Source: Picosynechococcus sp. PCC 7117 (GTDB taxonomy: Bacteria; Cyanobacteriota; Cyanobacteriia; Cyanobacteriales; MRBY01). From it: DNA of 64,000 bases. Shown here in pieces: positions 1 through 9,468 of this stretch. The stretch lies in the NCBI RefSeq assembly GCF_001693275.1, contig NZ_CP016477.1:558001-622000 (forward strand), in the 5' to 3' direction. The notes under the pieces were generated by a model, which saw only the letters and a program-made list of their open reading frames with translations, had not been told where the DNA came from and did no database searches. Position numbers and translations under genes: made by a program. The first letter of the stretch is position 1. Each line of letters begins with the position of its first letter.

Positions 1-2
1 CC

Positions 3-494
3 TCTTTAGTGAAGCAACTCGAAGCCCTTGGCGGCGTGAGATATTTATTTTTAACCCACCGGGATGACGTGGCCGATCACCAAAAATTCCATGATCATTT
101 CGGTTGCGATCGCCTGTTGCACCGGGCCGATCTCCGGGAGGGAACAAAAGCCGTAGAAACCGTTCTCGAAGGCACCGAAGCGATCCCCTTTCTCAAGGAC
201 TGCCTAATTATTCCTGTGCCGGGCCACACCGAAGGCCATGCAGTGTTACTCTACCGCAATCAATATCTTTTTACCGGGGATCACCTGGCTTTTTCGGCGC
301 GGCTGGGTCATTTGACGGGCTTTCGGAATCACTGTTGGTATTCTTGGACAGCGCAAATTGAATCGATGAAAAAACTCCTTCCCTACCCGATCACCTGGAT
401 TTTGCCGGGCCATGGCCGCCGCTACCAGGCCGACAGCGCAACCCTACACCAAGATTTAAAAGCTTGTATTCAGTGGATGGAGTCCGTGGCATGA
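3..494 (+). CDS. Metallo-beta-lactamase-fold hydrolase (5' end cut by window)
   Basis: The reading frame is open to the window edge, so the GTG at 9 is probably internal and the N terminus is missing. The visible part is the metal-binding core of an MBL-fold hydrolase: THRDDVADH (possible variant of the HxHxDH motif), PGHTEGH, a TGDH aspartate/histidine and a terminal PGHG histidine. The family binds two metals and hydrolyses thioesters, lactones or phosphodiesters; no substrate can be inferred here. The stop codon overlaps the ATG of the next gene (ATGA), so the two are probably translated together. The fold is confident; the function is not known. Confidence 0.8.
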   Translation, partial: SLVKQLEALGGVRYLFLTHRDDVADHQKFHDHFGCDRLLHRADLREGTKAVETVLEGTEAIPFLKDCLIIPVPGHTEGHAVLLYRNQYLFTGDHLAFSARLGHLTGFRNHCWYSWTAQIESMKKLLPYPITWILPGHGRRYQADSATLHQDLKACIQWMESVA

Positions 495-796
495 GCGTAA
501 CGTTTTTCTGGCTGGTGGCGATCGCCAGTAATCTTTGTCTAATCGGGGTGAATTATATTCTCTGGCGAAAAGTTCGCCGTTGGCACCAGGATCTACGCCT
601 CAGTCGCCACCGTTTCGCCCTCAACGAACGCAAAATCAAAATTGTCGTAGAAGATTTAATTCAACAAGCGGACGTGATCCCCGCCACCACCCAACAGATC
701 CAGATGAAAAAACAGCAAGGGCAGCAAGTCATCGCCCAGATCAAGTTGCTCCAACAACTCCTCCGAGCCTTAATTTTCGTGCGGCGTCGCCTCTGA
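491..796 (+). CDS. Small single-pass membrane protein, unknown function
   Basis: 101 residues. I start at the ATG at 491 because it overlaps the upstream stop by four bases; a longer form from 464 would run inside the hydrolase gene. Residues about 3-23 form one hydrophobic helix. The rest is basic and hydrophilic, rich in Lys, Arg and Gln, with a likely amphipathic or coiled segment (about residues 45-95). No family is recognised. Coupling to the MBL-fold gene suggests co-expression only. It faces hisC tail to tail with a gap of ten bases. Confidence 0.6.
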   Translation: MSVTFFWLVAIASNLCLIGVNYILWRKVRRWHQDLRLSRHRFALNERKIKIVVEDLIQQADVIPATTQQIQMKKQQGQQVIAQIKLLQQLLRALIFVRRRL

Positions 797-806
797 AATT
801 ACCTGT

Positions 807-1928
807 TTACAAAGCCTGCAAGTAACCTGTTAACCGAGTTAAAGTGCGCTGATTTTCCGCTGGTGTTCCTACACTAATCCGCAGGCCGCCCCCCGTGTGT
901 CGAATTAAAGTCCCCTGATTTTTCAGAGTTTCGACGAGGTTTGCTAAGGCTTCTGCCTGGGGTTCCATCGCTGGCTGGAGGCGACCATAGAGGAAATTCG
1001 CATCGCTGGGCCACACCCGAAAATTCGGCAGTTGCCCTAACGCTTGGTAAAGTTTCCCCCGTTCCTGTTGAGCTTCGGGAATGGTTTCCAACAGGCGATC
1101 GCCATGGTCGAGGGCGAGTCGGGCCGCCGCCTGGGAAAAACTAGGCAAATTATAGGGGAGGCGTACCTTTTCGAGGGCTTGGATAATTTCTAAACTGCCC
1201 ACGGCATAGCCCACCCGCAGGGCCGCCAACCGGAACGCCTTCGAGAAGGTGCGCAGGATCACCCAGTTGGGCCGCTGTAGGACTTCTGCCACCAAAGTTT
1301 TTTGACTAAATTCAAAATAGGCTTCGTCCACCACCACGAGAATATCCGGCGGCAAAGACTGGAGCCAGCTAATTTCTGCTGCCGTGAGACATTGGCCTGT
1401 GGGAGAGTTGGGATGCACCACAAATACCACCCGCACCGGTGCCCCTTGGGGTTGGTCAATGGCGTTTTGGGCCGCCGCAAGATCCCAACTAAAGTCTTCT
1501 GGCTGTCGGGCGATCGCCACGGTGTGAATTCCCAAAGTTTGCGCCAAAATGCGGTACATCGAAAAAGTCGGCTCTGCCACCAGGATCGATCCTTCCCCGC
1601 CCAGGCAAGTGGCAATTAACAACGAGCGGATCAACTCATCGGAACCATTTCCCACGGAGATGTGGGCCGCTTGAATATCCCCGGTCAACTGCCCAGAACG
1701 ATTCACATAGTCGGCAATACCTTCCTTGAGCGCCCCATGGCCCCCGTCGGGATAGCGGTTTGTGGCAATTTGATTTTGATAATGTTGAGCCAGAATTTCC
1801 TTGAGATCCGCTGGGAGATCGTAGGGACTTTCATTGGTGTCGAGAATATCTACCGGCGTATTTACCGGGCCACCGGGGTGGGACACATAGGCTTTGAGTT
1901 GGGCCAAGTCAGAACGCAAAAAGGACAT
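807..1928 (-). CDS. hisC: Histidinol-phosphate aminotransferase
   Basis: PLP enzyme of class II aminotransferases that converts imidazole-acetol phosphate and glutamate to histidinol phosphate in histidine synthesis (cytoplasm). Visible marks: HPNSPTG substrate/PLP loop, VVDEAYFEF with the PLP-contacting Asp and Tyr, and FSKAF with the Schiff-base lysine, followed by [11 protein letters not shown] use the ATG at 1928 (373 residues, start MSFLRSDL) because the extra 11 residues of the longer frame are hydrophobic and unlike the family. Some cyanobacterial HisC paralogues accept aromatic amino acids, so substrate range is uncertain. It stands alone, divergent from the aspartate aminotransferase gene. 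Confidence 0.9.
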   Translation of the reverse strand: MSFLRSDLAQLKAYVSHPGGPVNTPVDILDTNESPYDLPADLKEILAQHYQNQIATNRYPDGGHGALKEGIADYVNRSGQLTGDIQAAHISVGNGSDELIRSLLIATCLGGEGSILVAEPTFSMYRILAQTLGIHTVAIARQPEDFSWDLAAAQNAIDQPQGAPVRVVFVVHPNSPTGQCLTAAEISWLQSLPPDILVVVDEAYFEFSQKTLVAEVLQRPNWVILRTFSKAFRLAALRVGYAVGSLEIIQALEKVRLPYNLPSFSQAAARLALDHGDRLLETIPEAQQERGKLYQALGQLPNFRVWPSDANFLYGRLQPAMEPQAEALANLVETLKNQGTLIRHTGGGLRISVGTPAENQRTLTRLTGYLQAL

Positions 1929-2146
1929 AGGTGCTGTGCAAAAAAGAAGAATGAAAATCAATTCCCCAAGGGCATTGAAACGAACGCAAATGAAATGTAA
2001 TCAATCTGTGAAATCGATCATAAGTTTAAGGTTGCATTATGTAAAAATAACGTTGGTGCGGTGGGGAGTCGCCTTAGCCTAAAAATTGGGAATTTTCCTG
2101 CACCGTTATTTCACGTTTTCCACTTCCTATCTAAACGCAAATCACC

Positions 2147-3316
2147 ATGAAATTGGCAGCCAGAGTCGGTCAAATCAAGCCTTCGATTACCCTCACAATC
2201 TCCGCAAAAGCAAAGGCCATGAAGGCGGATGGGATTGACGTGTGCAGCTTTAGTGCTGGAGAACCGGATTTCGACACCCCCGATCACATTAAAACCGCTG
2301 TCAAAGCCGCCCTTGATGCGGGAAAAACCAAATATGGCCCTGCCCCCGGAGAACCGGCCCTGCGTCAGGCGATCGCCAAAAAATTACAGACAGAAAATAA
2401 TCTCCCCTACAACCCCGAAAACATGATCGTCACCAATGGCGGCAAGCACGCCCTCTATGGTTTGATGATGGCGCTAATTGAACCGGGGGATGAGGTGATT
2501 ATCCCGACCCCCTACTGGTTGAGCTATCCAGAAATGGTGATTTTAGCGGGCGGCACCCCGATCTTCGTCGAAACCACGGCAGCAACGGGCTACAAGATCA
2601 CTCCGGATCAGTTGCGCCAGACGATCACTGACAAAACGAAATTATTTGTTTTCAATTCCCCTTCGAATCCCACCGGGGCCGTCTACAGTCCGGCAGAGGT
2701 AACGGCGATCGCCCAGGTTTTAGTGGAGAAACAAGTGTTGGTGGTGGCCGATGAAATCTACGAAAAAATTCTTTACGGGGATGCCGTGCACCAGAGTATT
2801 GGCTCCGTGAGTGACGAAATTTTTCCCCTGACCATTACTTGTAACGGCTTCGCTAAGGCGTTTTCGATGACGGGCTGGCGCTTGGGTTACATTGCCGCGC
2901 CGGTGGAACTAATTAAGGGTATGACGACGATCCAGAGCCACAGCACCTCCAACGTTTGTACCTTTGCCCAATACGGGGCGATCGCCGCCCTAGAGGGAGG
3001 ACTTGATTGCGTCCAGGAAATGTTAACCGCCTTTAGTAAGCGTCGGGAAGTAATGCTGGGGGCGATTCAAGATCTGCCGGGTTTGAGTTGTCCATCCCCC
3101 GACGGTGCCTTTTATCTCTTTGTGGATATCAGCGCCTACGGTCTCGATTCCCTTAGTTTTTGTAAACAGCTCCTCGCCGAGCAGCAGGTGGCGGCGATCC
3201 CTGGGGTGGCCTTTGGCAATGACCGCTGCATTCGTCTGTCCTACGCCACAGATCTCGGCACCATCGAAAAGGGAATGTCCCGTCTTGGCAAATTTCTCCA
3301 GTCCCTCTCAAGGTAA
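2147..3316 (+). CDS. aspC: Aspartate aminotransferase (class I, Ib type)
   Basis: 389 residues, typical length for a class Ib aspartate aminotransferase, which interconverts aspartate/2-oxoglutarate and oxaloacetate/glutamate with PLP. Seen: GEPDFDTP near residue 40, [11 protein letters not shown] near 175, [11 protein letters not shown] near 205, and [16 protein letters not shown] near 240 containing the PLP lysine. The ATG at 2147 gives [13 protein letters not shown], matching the usual N terminus. In some bacteria the same type acts as a prephenate aminotransferase; sequence alone does not separate the two. It is divergent from hisC across about 220 bases. Confidence 0.88.
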   Translation: MKLAARVGQIKPSITLTISAKAKAMKADGIDVCSFSAGEPDFDTPDHIKTAVKAALDAGKTKYGPAPGEPALRQAIAKKLQTENNLPYNPENMIVTNGGKHALYGLMMALIEPGDEVIIPTPYWLSYPEMVILAGGTPIFVETTAATGYKITPDQLRQTITDKTKLFVFNSPSNPTGAVYSPAEVTAIAQVLVEKQVLVVADEIYEKILYGDAVHQSIGSVSDEIFPLTITCNGFAKAFSMTGWRLGYIAAPVELIKGMTTIQSHSTSNVCTFAQYGAIAALEGGLDCVQEMLTAFSKRREVMLGAIQDLPGLSCPSPDGAFYLFVDISAYGLDSLSFCKQLLAEQQVAAIPGVAFGNDRCIRLSYATDLGTIEKGMSRLGKFLQSLSR

Positions 3317-3380
3317 GTAAAATTTTGCCGAAGCCCAGTGCTTACTGCTATAAATCAGGGGTGAATTTCTAATTGACTTT

Positions 3381-4301
3381 ATGGCCGAGCTTGACGATCA
3401 CACTCTCCCCAATCCCGACTCAACATCGACGGAGTTTTCTTCTAACTCCAGTGAAAGCGCGACCCCGGAGATTGTTACGGAACGTGATGATCTCAACCCA
3501 AAAGAGCCAGAAGCAGTCATGGCGACCCCGGAGTTGCAGTTCGGCCTTGAAGCTGACCACCTCACCCTAGTCTTACCCACCACCCAGACCTATGAAATTG
3601 AGGCTTGGGACACAATCTGGGCCAATTTTCGGGAGCAGTTGCAGGCTGCTGCTGATTTTCCAGTCGCCCACGTTCACTTAATCGCTCAAAATCAACTGGT
3701 AGGGGGCCGTCAACTCCAGGAACTGGCTGACCTACTCAAACCCCACGACCTAAAGCTCAAACGCATTTACACCAACCGACGGCAAACGGCGATCGCCGCC
3801 GCTACAGCAGGTTATAGCGTCGATCAAGATCCCCCGAATCAACTGTTGGCGGATGTTCCTTTAAAGTTAAAACCGCTCTTGGCCCCCGATAAAGAACCGG
3901 AGGTGTTGTACATCGACCAAACCGTCCGCTCTGGGGTTGAAATCGTCTATCCCGGCTCGGTGATTGTCACAGGGGATGTCAATCCGGGGGGAAGTATCGT
4001 TGCGGACAAAGATATTGTGGTGTGGGGCTGTTTGCGGGGGGTTGCCCATGCTGGTGCAAAAGACGATCGCACGGGACGGATTATGGCGTTGCAAATGGAG
4101 CCGACTCAACTGCGCATTGCCGATGTGCTAGCCCGTGCTGCCCCCCAGGCCGTTGAGCAACGAAAGCCAGAGGTGGCCTATCTGACCCAAGAGGGAATTC
4201 GTCTAGCTCCGGCCCTCAAATTTTCGAAAAACTACCAATACCAAGCCGATCAACAGCATTGGCAGGAAACATCTGATCCCCTCTTACCTGTAATATCGTA
4301 G
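3381..4301 (+). CDS. minC: Septum site-determining protein MinC
   Basis: Inhibitor of FtsZ ring assembly, recruited to the membrane by MinD to keep division at mid-cell. 306 residues. The first about 50 residues are acidic, Ser/Thr/Pro-rich and probably disordered. A MinC_N-like region follows (about 55-150), and the C-terminal beta-helix domain (about 170-275) is clear from YPGSVIVTGDVNPGGSIVADKDIVVWGCLRGVAHAG read in pieces: the Gly-rich rungs and VWG-LRG motif are diagnostic. First gene of minC-minD-minE, 64 bases ahead of minD. A disordered N-terminal extension is usual in cyanobacterial MinC. Confidence 0.92.
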   Translation: MAELDDHTLPNPDSTSTEFSSNSSESATPEIVTERDDLNPKEPEAVMATPELQFGLEADHLTLVLPTTQTYEIEAWDTIWANFREQLQAAADFPVAHVHLIAQNQLVGGRQLQELADLLKPHDLKLKRIYTNRRQTAIAAATAGYSVDQDPPNQLLADVPLKLKPLLAPDKEPEVLYIDQTVRSGVEIVYPGSVIVTGDVNPGGSIVADKDIVVWGCLRGVAHAGAKDDRTGRIMALQMEPTQLRIADVLARAAPQAVEQRKPEVAYLTQEGIRLAPALKFSKNYQYQADQQHWQETSDPLLPVIS

Positions 4302-4365
4302 CTAAGCTGCCGCAACCCGTGGCTATGTCGTAAGCTTATTGAATTATTTATCCACCCAGAAGTCT

Positions 4366-5166
4366 ATGAGTCGCGTTATCGTTGTGACCTCCGGAAAAGG
4401 AGGCGTCGGCAAAAGTACCTGTACCGCCAACCTCGGTTCGGCCTTGGTCAAGCTCGGCAAAAAAGTGGCCCTGGTCGATGCGGATTTTGGTCTGCGAAAC
4501 CTGGATTTACTTTTGGGTTTAGAAAATCGCGTTGTCTATACGGCCATTGAAGCGATCGCCGGAGAATGTCGCCTCGAACAAGCTCTCGTGAAGGACAAAC
4601 GGCAAAATGGTCTCGTCCTCCTGCCAGCGGCCCAAAACCGGAATAAAGAATCCGTCACTCCCACCCAGATGAAACAGCTCATTATGCGGCTGAATAAAGC
4701 TTTTGATTATATTTTGGTGGACAGTCCGGCGGGTATCGAGATGGGTTTTCGGAATGCGATCGCCGCCGCGAGGGAAGCCCTGATCGTCACAACCCCCGAA
4801 GTGGCTGCCGTACGCGATGCAGACCGGGTTGTGGGTCTTTTAGAAGCCTATGGCATTAAACGGACGCGCCTCATTGTGAATCGCCTCAAGCCAGAAATGG
4901 TCAAGCAAAATGAAATGATGAGCGTCGAGGATGTCCTCGAAATTCTCGCCATTCCGCTCCTGGGGATTATTCCCGACGATAAACAAGTGATTGTTTCCAG
5001 TAACCGGGGCGAACCGTTGGTGCTAGGAGACAAACAAAACGACCTCCCTGCCACCGCGTTTATGAATATTGCCCGCCGTCTAGAGGGGGAAAAAGTGCCC
5101 CTGTTAAACCTAATGGCCAACCAAGAGGGATTCCTTGCCAAAATTCGCCGGATCTTTGCCAGTTAA
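4366..5166 (+). CDS. minD: Septum site-determining ATPase MinD
   Basis: 266-residue ParA/MinD-family ATPase that binds the membrane as an ATP dimer, recruits MinC and is released by MinE. Seen: deviant Walker A SGKGGVGKST at residues about 10-19, VDADFGLRNLD near 40, VDSPAGIE near 120, and a C-terminal amphipathic helix ending KIRRIFAS that would be the membrane-targeting sequence. I chose the ATG at 4366 (MSRVIVVTSGKGG); the upstream TTG adds nine residues before the conserved start. It lies between minC and minE, all on the same strand. Confidence 0.96.
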   Translation: MSRVIVVTSGKGGVGKSTCTANLGSALVKLGKKVALVDADFGLRNLDLLLGLENRVVYTAIEAIAGECRLEQALVKDKRQNGLVLLPAAQNRNKESVTPTQMKQLIMRLNKAFDYILVDSPAGIEMGFRNAIAAAREALIVTTPEVAAVRDADRVVGLLEAYGIKRTRLIVNRLKPEMVKQNEMMSVEDVLEILAIPLLGIIPDDKQVIVSSNRGEPLVLGDKQNDLPATAFMNIARRLEGEKVPLLNLMANQEGFLAKIRRIFAS

Positions 5167-5245
5167 CTGCTGTCTCTGATGCGGAATATCGCCCTCATTC
5201 CCCTCTATGCTGAAATCTAATTAATGTTTCCCTTTGTAATGAGTC

Positions 5246-5524
5246 ATGATCCAGGAATTACTTGAAAAGCTGCTCCATTGGCAGTCTCCCAAGAGCAGTG
5301 ACGAAGCAAAACGACGCCTCAAGCTGGTCATTGCCCACGACCGGGTGGGCCTCAGCCCCGAAAAAGTCGAGGAGATGCGCCAGGAAATTTTGGCCGTCGT
5401 CGCTAAATACGTCGAGGTGGATCCAGAGGAAATGGAGTTCGACCTTTCGAGTAGTGACCGGATGACGGCTTTGGTGGCAAATCTACCGATTCGTCGAGTA
5501 CGGGATATTCGTTCCCTAGAATAG
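5246..5524 (+). CDS. minE: Cell division topological specificity factor MinE
   Basis: 92 residues. MinE stimulates MinD ATPase and drives Min oscillation. The N-terminal anti-MinCD helix region (about 1-30) and the C-terminal dimerisation domain (about 35-88) are present, with RLKLVIAHDR and the terminal region LPIRRVRDIRSLE. It is 79 bases after minD and completes the minCDE set. No separate promoter or terminator is clear in the gap to the next gene. Confidence 0.93.
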   Translation: MIQELLEKLLHWQSPKSSDEAKRRLKLVIAHDRVGLSPEKVEEMRQEILAVVAKYVEVDPEEMEFDLSSSDRMTALVANLPIRRVRDIRSLE

Positions 5525-5595
5525 TTTTTTACGCGAAGATCCGATGATTCTGGCACAATAGGGCAAGCAGTTAGCATCAGTAGGAGTTGTTGGTC

Positions 5596-6519
5596 ATGTT
5601 GGCACAAATTTTGGCGATCGCCGTTGCTCTGGGGAGCGGGTTGCTATTTCTGACTGCCTTTATTTTCCCGAAACTCCACCGCCAAGATGACTTTTTTTGG
5701 AGCACTGTTGGTCTTTTCTACGCCCTCGTCCTTTGGGTTTGTGCCGGGCAAATGGCTGGGGCCATCCTGTTGGGGCAATTGGCCAGTGTGATCCTCCTCG
5801 GTTGGTTTGCTTGGGAAACCCTCCGACTCCGCCAGGCGATCGCCGACCCCAGTAAAATCCCCAACCTCGACAAAGTTTCCCTGGTTGGCTACGTCAAAGA
5901 CCGCTTTAAAAAACCTAAAGTCGCGCCGACCTCAGCCACCAAAACATCGAAAAAATCTTCCTTCGATTCCTCTAAAGCCCCTGACCCCGCAAAGGAAGCT
6001 CCAGAAACCTCTACACCATCTGAGTCTCCTGAAACGGCCCCAGTTACATCTCCCGAAACTGAAAAGCCGACCCCAGAACCAGCAACCCCCTCTGCTTCAA
6101 AAGATTTAGACAAAGCTGACTCGACAAAGCCCGTTCCCTCGCCAGAAGAAGCTTCTGAGACACCCACGGAAGTATCCGACACCCCAGAAACAGAAAGCGA
6201 CGCCATCACCGATCCACCGATTACGGCACAACCCTCTAAAAAAGGATTTTCCTTCGGTCGGCTATTTGGACGTAAAACCGCATCTACCGCAGCCCCAACG
6301 GAAACCAGTGCATCAGCAGGAGACGAAGATATTGAGCAAATTTTTGCCGAAGAAAAAGATGCGTCTGAGCCAGACACTGCTGTTAATGATGTCACCGACG
6401 AAACTTCCCCTCTAGAGGAACCCCAAGCTGAATCTGCCGAAGCAGCAACCCAGGCAGAAACAGAAGCCTCGGCTGAATTAGGCGAAACCTCCAAAACCGA
6501 AGATACTCCCAAAGATTAG
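5596..6519 (+). CDS. Ycf66-type membrane protein with long acidic low-complexity tail
   Basis: 307 residues from the ATG at 5596, chosen because AGGAG at 5582-5586 sits nine bases upstream. Residues about 1-100 hold two to three hydrophobic segments and the pattern GAILLGQLASVILLGWFAWETLRLRQ (given here in part) typical of the Ycf66 family, found in cyanobacteria and plastids and of unknown function. From about residue 115 to the end the protein is Pro/Glu/Thr/Ser/Ala-rich, mostly acidic, with a short basic KKGFSFGRLFGRK patch near 220. The tail looks disordered. The large antisense frame opposite it is a by-product of this composition. Family call rests on pattern recall. Confidence 0.7.
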   Translation: MLAQILAIAVALGSGLLFLTAFIFPKLHRQDDFFWSTVGLFYALVLWVCAGQMAGAILLGQLASVILLGWFAWETLRLRQAIADPSKIPNLDKVSLVGYVKDRFKKPKVAPTSATKTSKKSSFDSSKAPDPAKEAPETSTPSESPETAPVTSPETEKPTPEPATPSASKDLDKADSTKPVPSPEEASETPTEVSDTPETESDAITDPPITAQPSKKGFSFGRLFGRKTASTAAPTETSASAGDEDIEQIFAEEKDASEPDTAVNDVTDETSPLEEPQAESAEAATQAETEASAELGETSKTEDTPKD

Positions 6520-6581
6520 GGATCGCCCCAAGAATTCGCTATGATCTTTGACTGAAGCGTATCATTGATCTCCCGTGCCCT

Positions 6582-7793
6582 ATGGATACCAAAGCCTTTA
6601 AACGTTCCCTAAATCACTCTGAAAATTACTATCGCCAAGGATTTGGCCATAAAGATGAAGTGGCTGGCATGATGACCAGCGAATATCAAAGTAGCCTGAT
6701 CCAAGAGATCCGTGACAACAACTATGAGTTAACCCGTGGTGATGTCACCATTTACCTGGCGGAGGCGTTTGGCTTTTGTTGGGGAGTAGAACGGGCAGTG
6801 GCGATGGCCTACGAAACCCGCAAGCATTTCCCTACGGAAAAAATCTGGGTAACAAACGAAATTATCCACAATCCCTCGGTGAATAATCGTCTGAAGGAGA
6901 TGAATGTTCATTTTATTGAGGTGGTTGATGGCGCTAAGGATTTTAGTGGCGTGGCGAATGGCGATGTGGTGATTCTGCCGGCCTTTGGGGCAACGGTGCA
7001 AGAAATGCAACTGCTCAATGATCGCGGTTGCACGATTGTGGATACCACCTGCCCTTGGGTCTCTAAGGTGTGGAATTCCGTTGAAAAGCATAAAAAGAAA
7101 AATTACACTTCGATTATCCACGGCAAATATAAGCATGAGGAAACGGTAGCTACTAGCTCTTTTGCTGGCACTTATCTCGTTCTGCTGAACCTAGAAGAAG
7201 CGGAATATGTGCGGAATTACATTCTCCATGGAGGCGATCGCCAAGCGTTCCTCGACAAATTTAAAAATGCCTATTCCGAAGGGTTTGACCCTGACAAAGA
7301 TCTAGACCGTGTGGGCGTGGCGAATCAAACCACCATGCTCAAGAGCGAAACGGAACAAATGGGCAAACTGTTTGAACAGACGATGCTCGAAAAATTTGGC
7401 CCGACGGAAATTAATGACCACTTCATGAGCTTCAATACGATTTGTGATGCCACCCAAGAGCGGCAGGATGCGATGTTTGACCTCGTGGAAAAAGATTTAG
7501 ATCTGATGGTCGTCATCGGTGGCTTCAATTCTTCCAATACCACCCACCTCCAGGAAATCGCCGTCGAGCGCAATATCCCTTCCTATCACATCGACAGCGG
7601 CGATCGCCTTTTAGGGAATAACACCATTGCCCACAAACCCCTCGATGGTGAAATCACAACCCAAACCCATTGGCTTCCGGCTGGCAAACTAAAAATTGGT
7701 GTAACTTCCGGCGCGTCTACCCCCGACAAAGTCGTTGAAGACGTCATTGCGAAAATCTTTGCTGAAAAAGCCCAGCCAGCGGCCTTGGTCTAA
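6582..7793 (+). CDS. ispH: 4-hydroxy-3-methylbut-2-enyl diphosphate reductase
   Basis: Last enzyme of the MEP isoprenoid pathway: reduces HMBPP to IPP and DMAPP with an iron-sulfur cluster, supplying carotenoid, phytol and quinone precursors. 403 residues, the long form usual in cyanobacteria and plastids. The three cluster cysteines are visible in AFGFCWGVE (near residue 66), [11 protein letters not shown] (near 157) and [11 protein letters not shown] (near 288). The N-terminal extension [21 protein letters not shown] is also typical. Single gene; the next gene is convergent. Confidence 0.96.
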   Translation: MDTKAFKRSLNHSENYYRQGFGHKDEVAGMMTSEYQSSLIQEIRDNNYELTRGDVTIYLAEAFGFCWGVERAVAMAYETRKHFPTEKIWVTNEIIHNPSVNNRLKEMNVHFIEVVDGAKDFSGVANGDVVILPAFGATVQEMQLLNDRGCTIVDTTCPWVSKVWNSVEKHKKKNYTSIIHGKYKHEETVATSSFAGTYLVLLNLEEAEYVRNYILHGGDRQAFLDKFKNAYSEGFDPDKDLDRVGVANQTTMLKSETEQMGKLFEQTMLEKFGPTEINDHFMSFNTICDATQERQDAMFDLVEKDLDLMVVIGGFNSSNTTHLQEIAVERNIPSYHIDSGDRLLGNNTIAHKPLDGEITTQTHWLPAGKLKIGVTSGASTPDKVVEDVIAKIFAEKAQPAALV

Positions 7794-7878
7794 CTTTTTC
7801 AGACACCGTTAAACATCCGCAAACGTAAAAAATATTTACCCCGTTCTAATGCTGGCGATCGCCTGGGGATGGGGATTT

Positions 7879-8502
7879 TTATTGGGGAAATTCCTGGCTC
7901 GGTTGTCCTAAATATTTGCGCAAATAGGGCGAAAACACCTCATAAATCAAAGTTAAGGGTTTACCATCGTGCCAAAACAGATAATGGCGGCCCCAAAAAG
8001 GCCCTTCTTCCTGAAAAGCGGCTTCTAGGATTGGCGATCGCCCCAGATAAATTCCTTGAATATCCCGGTACAGTTCCGTGTGGAGCCGCGACAAACTCTC
8101 CCAAATAGGCAAACTGCGATTTTGCAAATAATCATCCACATGGTTTGCATCCCACCAGGAAGTTGCATAGGCCAAACGTTGTCCCCCCGCCGTTCGCAAC
8201 CACACCTGACGGCGTAAATGGGGTGTTGGAATCGCAGAAATCAAACTCGGTGCCCCATCATTATCCGTACCAATGGGGGACATATCGATCACATCGACCT
8301 CAATTTTTTCCCGTGTCAGCAGACCCAAATGGCGGGTCGGCGAACCATCCCCCAAGAGCAAAATTTGCCAGGGCGGGGCGAGTTGGCTGTGGGGGAGTCC
8401 CTTTTGTACTTCAGCCATCCCCCCTTGCCAGATGGGTTCTAAACAGTGCCACTGACGCTCTTTAGACGTTGCCAAAAACGGAGAATTGAGTGCTAGAGTC
8501 AA
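7879..8502 (-). CDS. Chorismate lyase-like protein (UbiC/DUF98 family)
   Basis: 207 residues. Resembles the cyanobacterial chorismate pyruvate-lyase family that makes 4-hydroxybenzoate, the ring precursor of plastoquinone. Seen: [14 protein letters not shown] near residue 50, [11 protein letters not shown] near 70, the arginine-containing [10 protein letters not shown] near 95, YATSWW near 113, and [22 protein letters not shown] near the C terminus (in part). These match the arrangement of the family, including the C-terminal glutamate region. Assignment is by recalled motif similarity. It stands alone, convergent with ispH and divergent from rpsP. Confidence 0.75.
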   Translation of the reverse strand: MTLALNSPFLATSKERQWHCLEPIWQGGMAEVQKGLPHSQLAPPWQILLLGDGSPTRHLGLLTREKIEVDVIDMSPIGTDNDGAPSLISAIPTPHLRRQVWLRTAGGQRLAYATSWWDANHVDDYLQNRSLPIWESLSRLHTELYRDIQGIYLGRSPILEAAFQEEGPFWGRHYLFWHDGKPLTLIYEVFSPYLRKYLGQPSQEFPQ

Positions 8503-8587
8503 GATTCTTCACAAAACTTCAACTAAACTGATCATAAACAATTCTTGCCCACCCTGCCGCTGGGGTTCTCACTGTAACCAGGGCAAA

Positions 8588-8638
8588 TTGACATCCCTCA
8601 GTGCTTATGTTTTGATAGTATATTGGCTCTGTTATAGT
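8588..8638 (+). promoter_or_regulatory. Possible rpsP promoter
   Basis: AT-rich stretch 30-80 bases before rpsP. TTGATA at 8612-8617 and TATAGT at 8633-8638 could be -35 and -10 boxes, but the spacer is only 15 bases. A perfect TTGACA at 8588-8593 has no well-spaced -10. Weak evidence. Confidence 0.25.
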
Positions 8639-8671
8639 TATTTCTATAGAAATTTTTCACAGTTAAAACAA

Positions 8672-8914
8672 ATGGTAAAGCTCCGTCTAAAGCGTTTTGG
8701 TAAGAAAAGAGAAGTTAGCTATCGTCTTGTGGCTGCCCAAAGCACCAGCCGCCGCGATGGTCGTCCCCTAGAAGAACTCGGATTTTATAATCCCCGTACC
8801 GATGAAACCCGCCTGAATGTGCCGGCGATCGTGAAGCGCCTCAAAGAAGGTGCCCAACCGACAGACACAGTGCGTGACCTCCTCGAAAAAGCTAAAGTAT
8901 TCGACCAAGTTTAA
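8672..8914 (+). CDS. rpsP: 30S ribosomal protein bS16
   Basis: 80 residues starting [12 protein letters not shown] at the ATG at 8672; the longer frame upstream is non-coding leader. The S16 pattern is clear: [29 protein letters not shown] (in part) followed by [18 protein letters not shown]. It binds 16S rRNA in small-subunit assembly. The stop codon overlaps the start of the KH-domain gene (TAATG), so the two are translationally coupled, an arrangement seen in many bacteria. Confidence 0.97.
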   Translation: MVKLRLKRFGKKREVSYRLVAAQSTSRRDGRPLEELGFYNPRTDETRLNVPAIVKRLKEGAQPTDTVRDLLEKAKVFDQV

Positions 8915-9342
8915 TGTCTAATTTAGACGATCTGTCTAGTGCATCCCATTCGGCAACAGCAAACTACGAAAAATTAACCAAATTTCTTCTAGAGCCATTG
9001 CTTGATGACCCCCAATCCCTGGCGATAGATTGCGAACAGCTATCGAGTAGCAACCGGGTTTTGATCCGTGTTGCTTTTGAGCAAGAGGATAAGGGAAAGG
9101 TTTTTGGGCGTGGCGGCCGAAATCTACGGGCCATTGAAACCGTACTCAATGGGGCTGCCACCAATCCTCAGCAAAAAATTTCTTTGGATGTGTACGGTAG
9201 CCATGATGGCAATGGTGGCCAGAGAGAGCGTTCCTCTGGTTCTTCTCGTGGTAGAAGGGAAGACGGTCGGCGTGGTCGCACTTCCCGACGGCCCCGCACG
9301 CCGAAGCCCAGCCCCCAGTTGCGGAACTCCGACGAGGGTTAG
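8914..9342 (+). CDS. khpA: KH-domain RNA-binding protein (KhpA-like) with basic tail
   Basis: 142 residues. Residues about 18-96 form a single KH domain with the GxxG loop GRGG at 65-68, as in KhpA/YlqC, a small RNA-binding protein encoded next to rpsP in many bacteria. Residues 99-142 are an extra tail rich in Arg, Gly, Ser and Pro (GRREDGRRGRTSRRPRT), probably disordered and able to add non-specific RNA binding; the usual family member ends near residue 80-95. Start overlaps the rpsP stop by one base. A clear hairpin terminator follows at 9397. Confidence 0.88.
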   Translation: MSNLDDLSSASHSATANYEKLTKFLLEPLLDDPQSLAIDCEQLSSSNRVLIRVAFEQEDKGKVFGRGGRNLRAIETVLNGAATNPQQKISLDVYGSHDGNGGQRERSSGSSRGRREDGRRGRTSRRPRTPKPSPQLRNSDEG

Positions 9343-9396
9343 GCTATTTTTGCGTCGCGACAAAATTGAAACGGTATCCCTGGTGGATGCCTCCTG

Positions 9397-9435
9397 AGAC
9401 TCCAGTCGCCCTTTGGTTTGGAGTCTTTGTTATTG
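9397..9435 (+). terminator. Rho-independent terminator after rpsP-khpA
   Basis: Perfect 8-bp inverted repeat AGACTCCA (9397-9404) / TGGAGTCT (9419-9426), 14-base loop, followed by TTGTTATT. Placed 54 bases after the KH gene and before the convergent era gene; the T-rich side is only on the + strand. Confidence 0.65.
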
Positions 9436-9468
9436 GTGCTGCTATGCCTAGGCTTCAGTTTGGACGGT

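Noticed and set aside
5889-6512. 207-residue frame opposite the Ycf66-type gene
   Set aside because: Made only of Ser/Val/Ala/Gly repeats, the mirror of the acidic low-complexity tail on the other strand; no start context.
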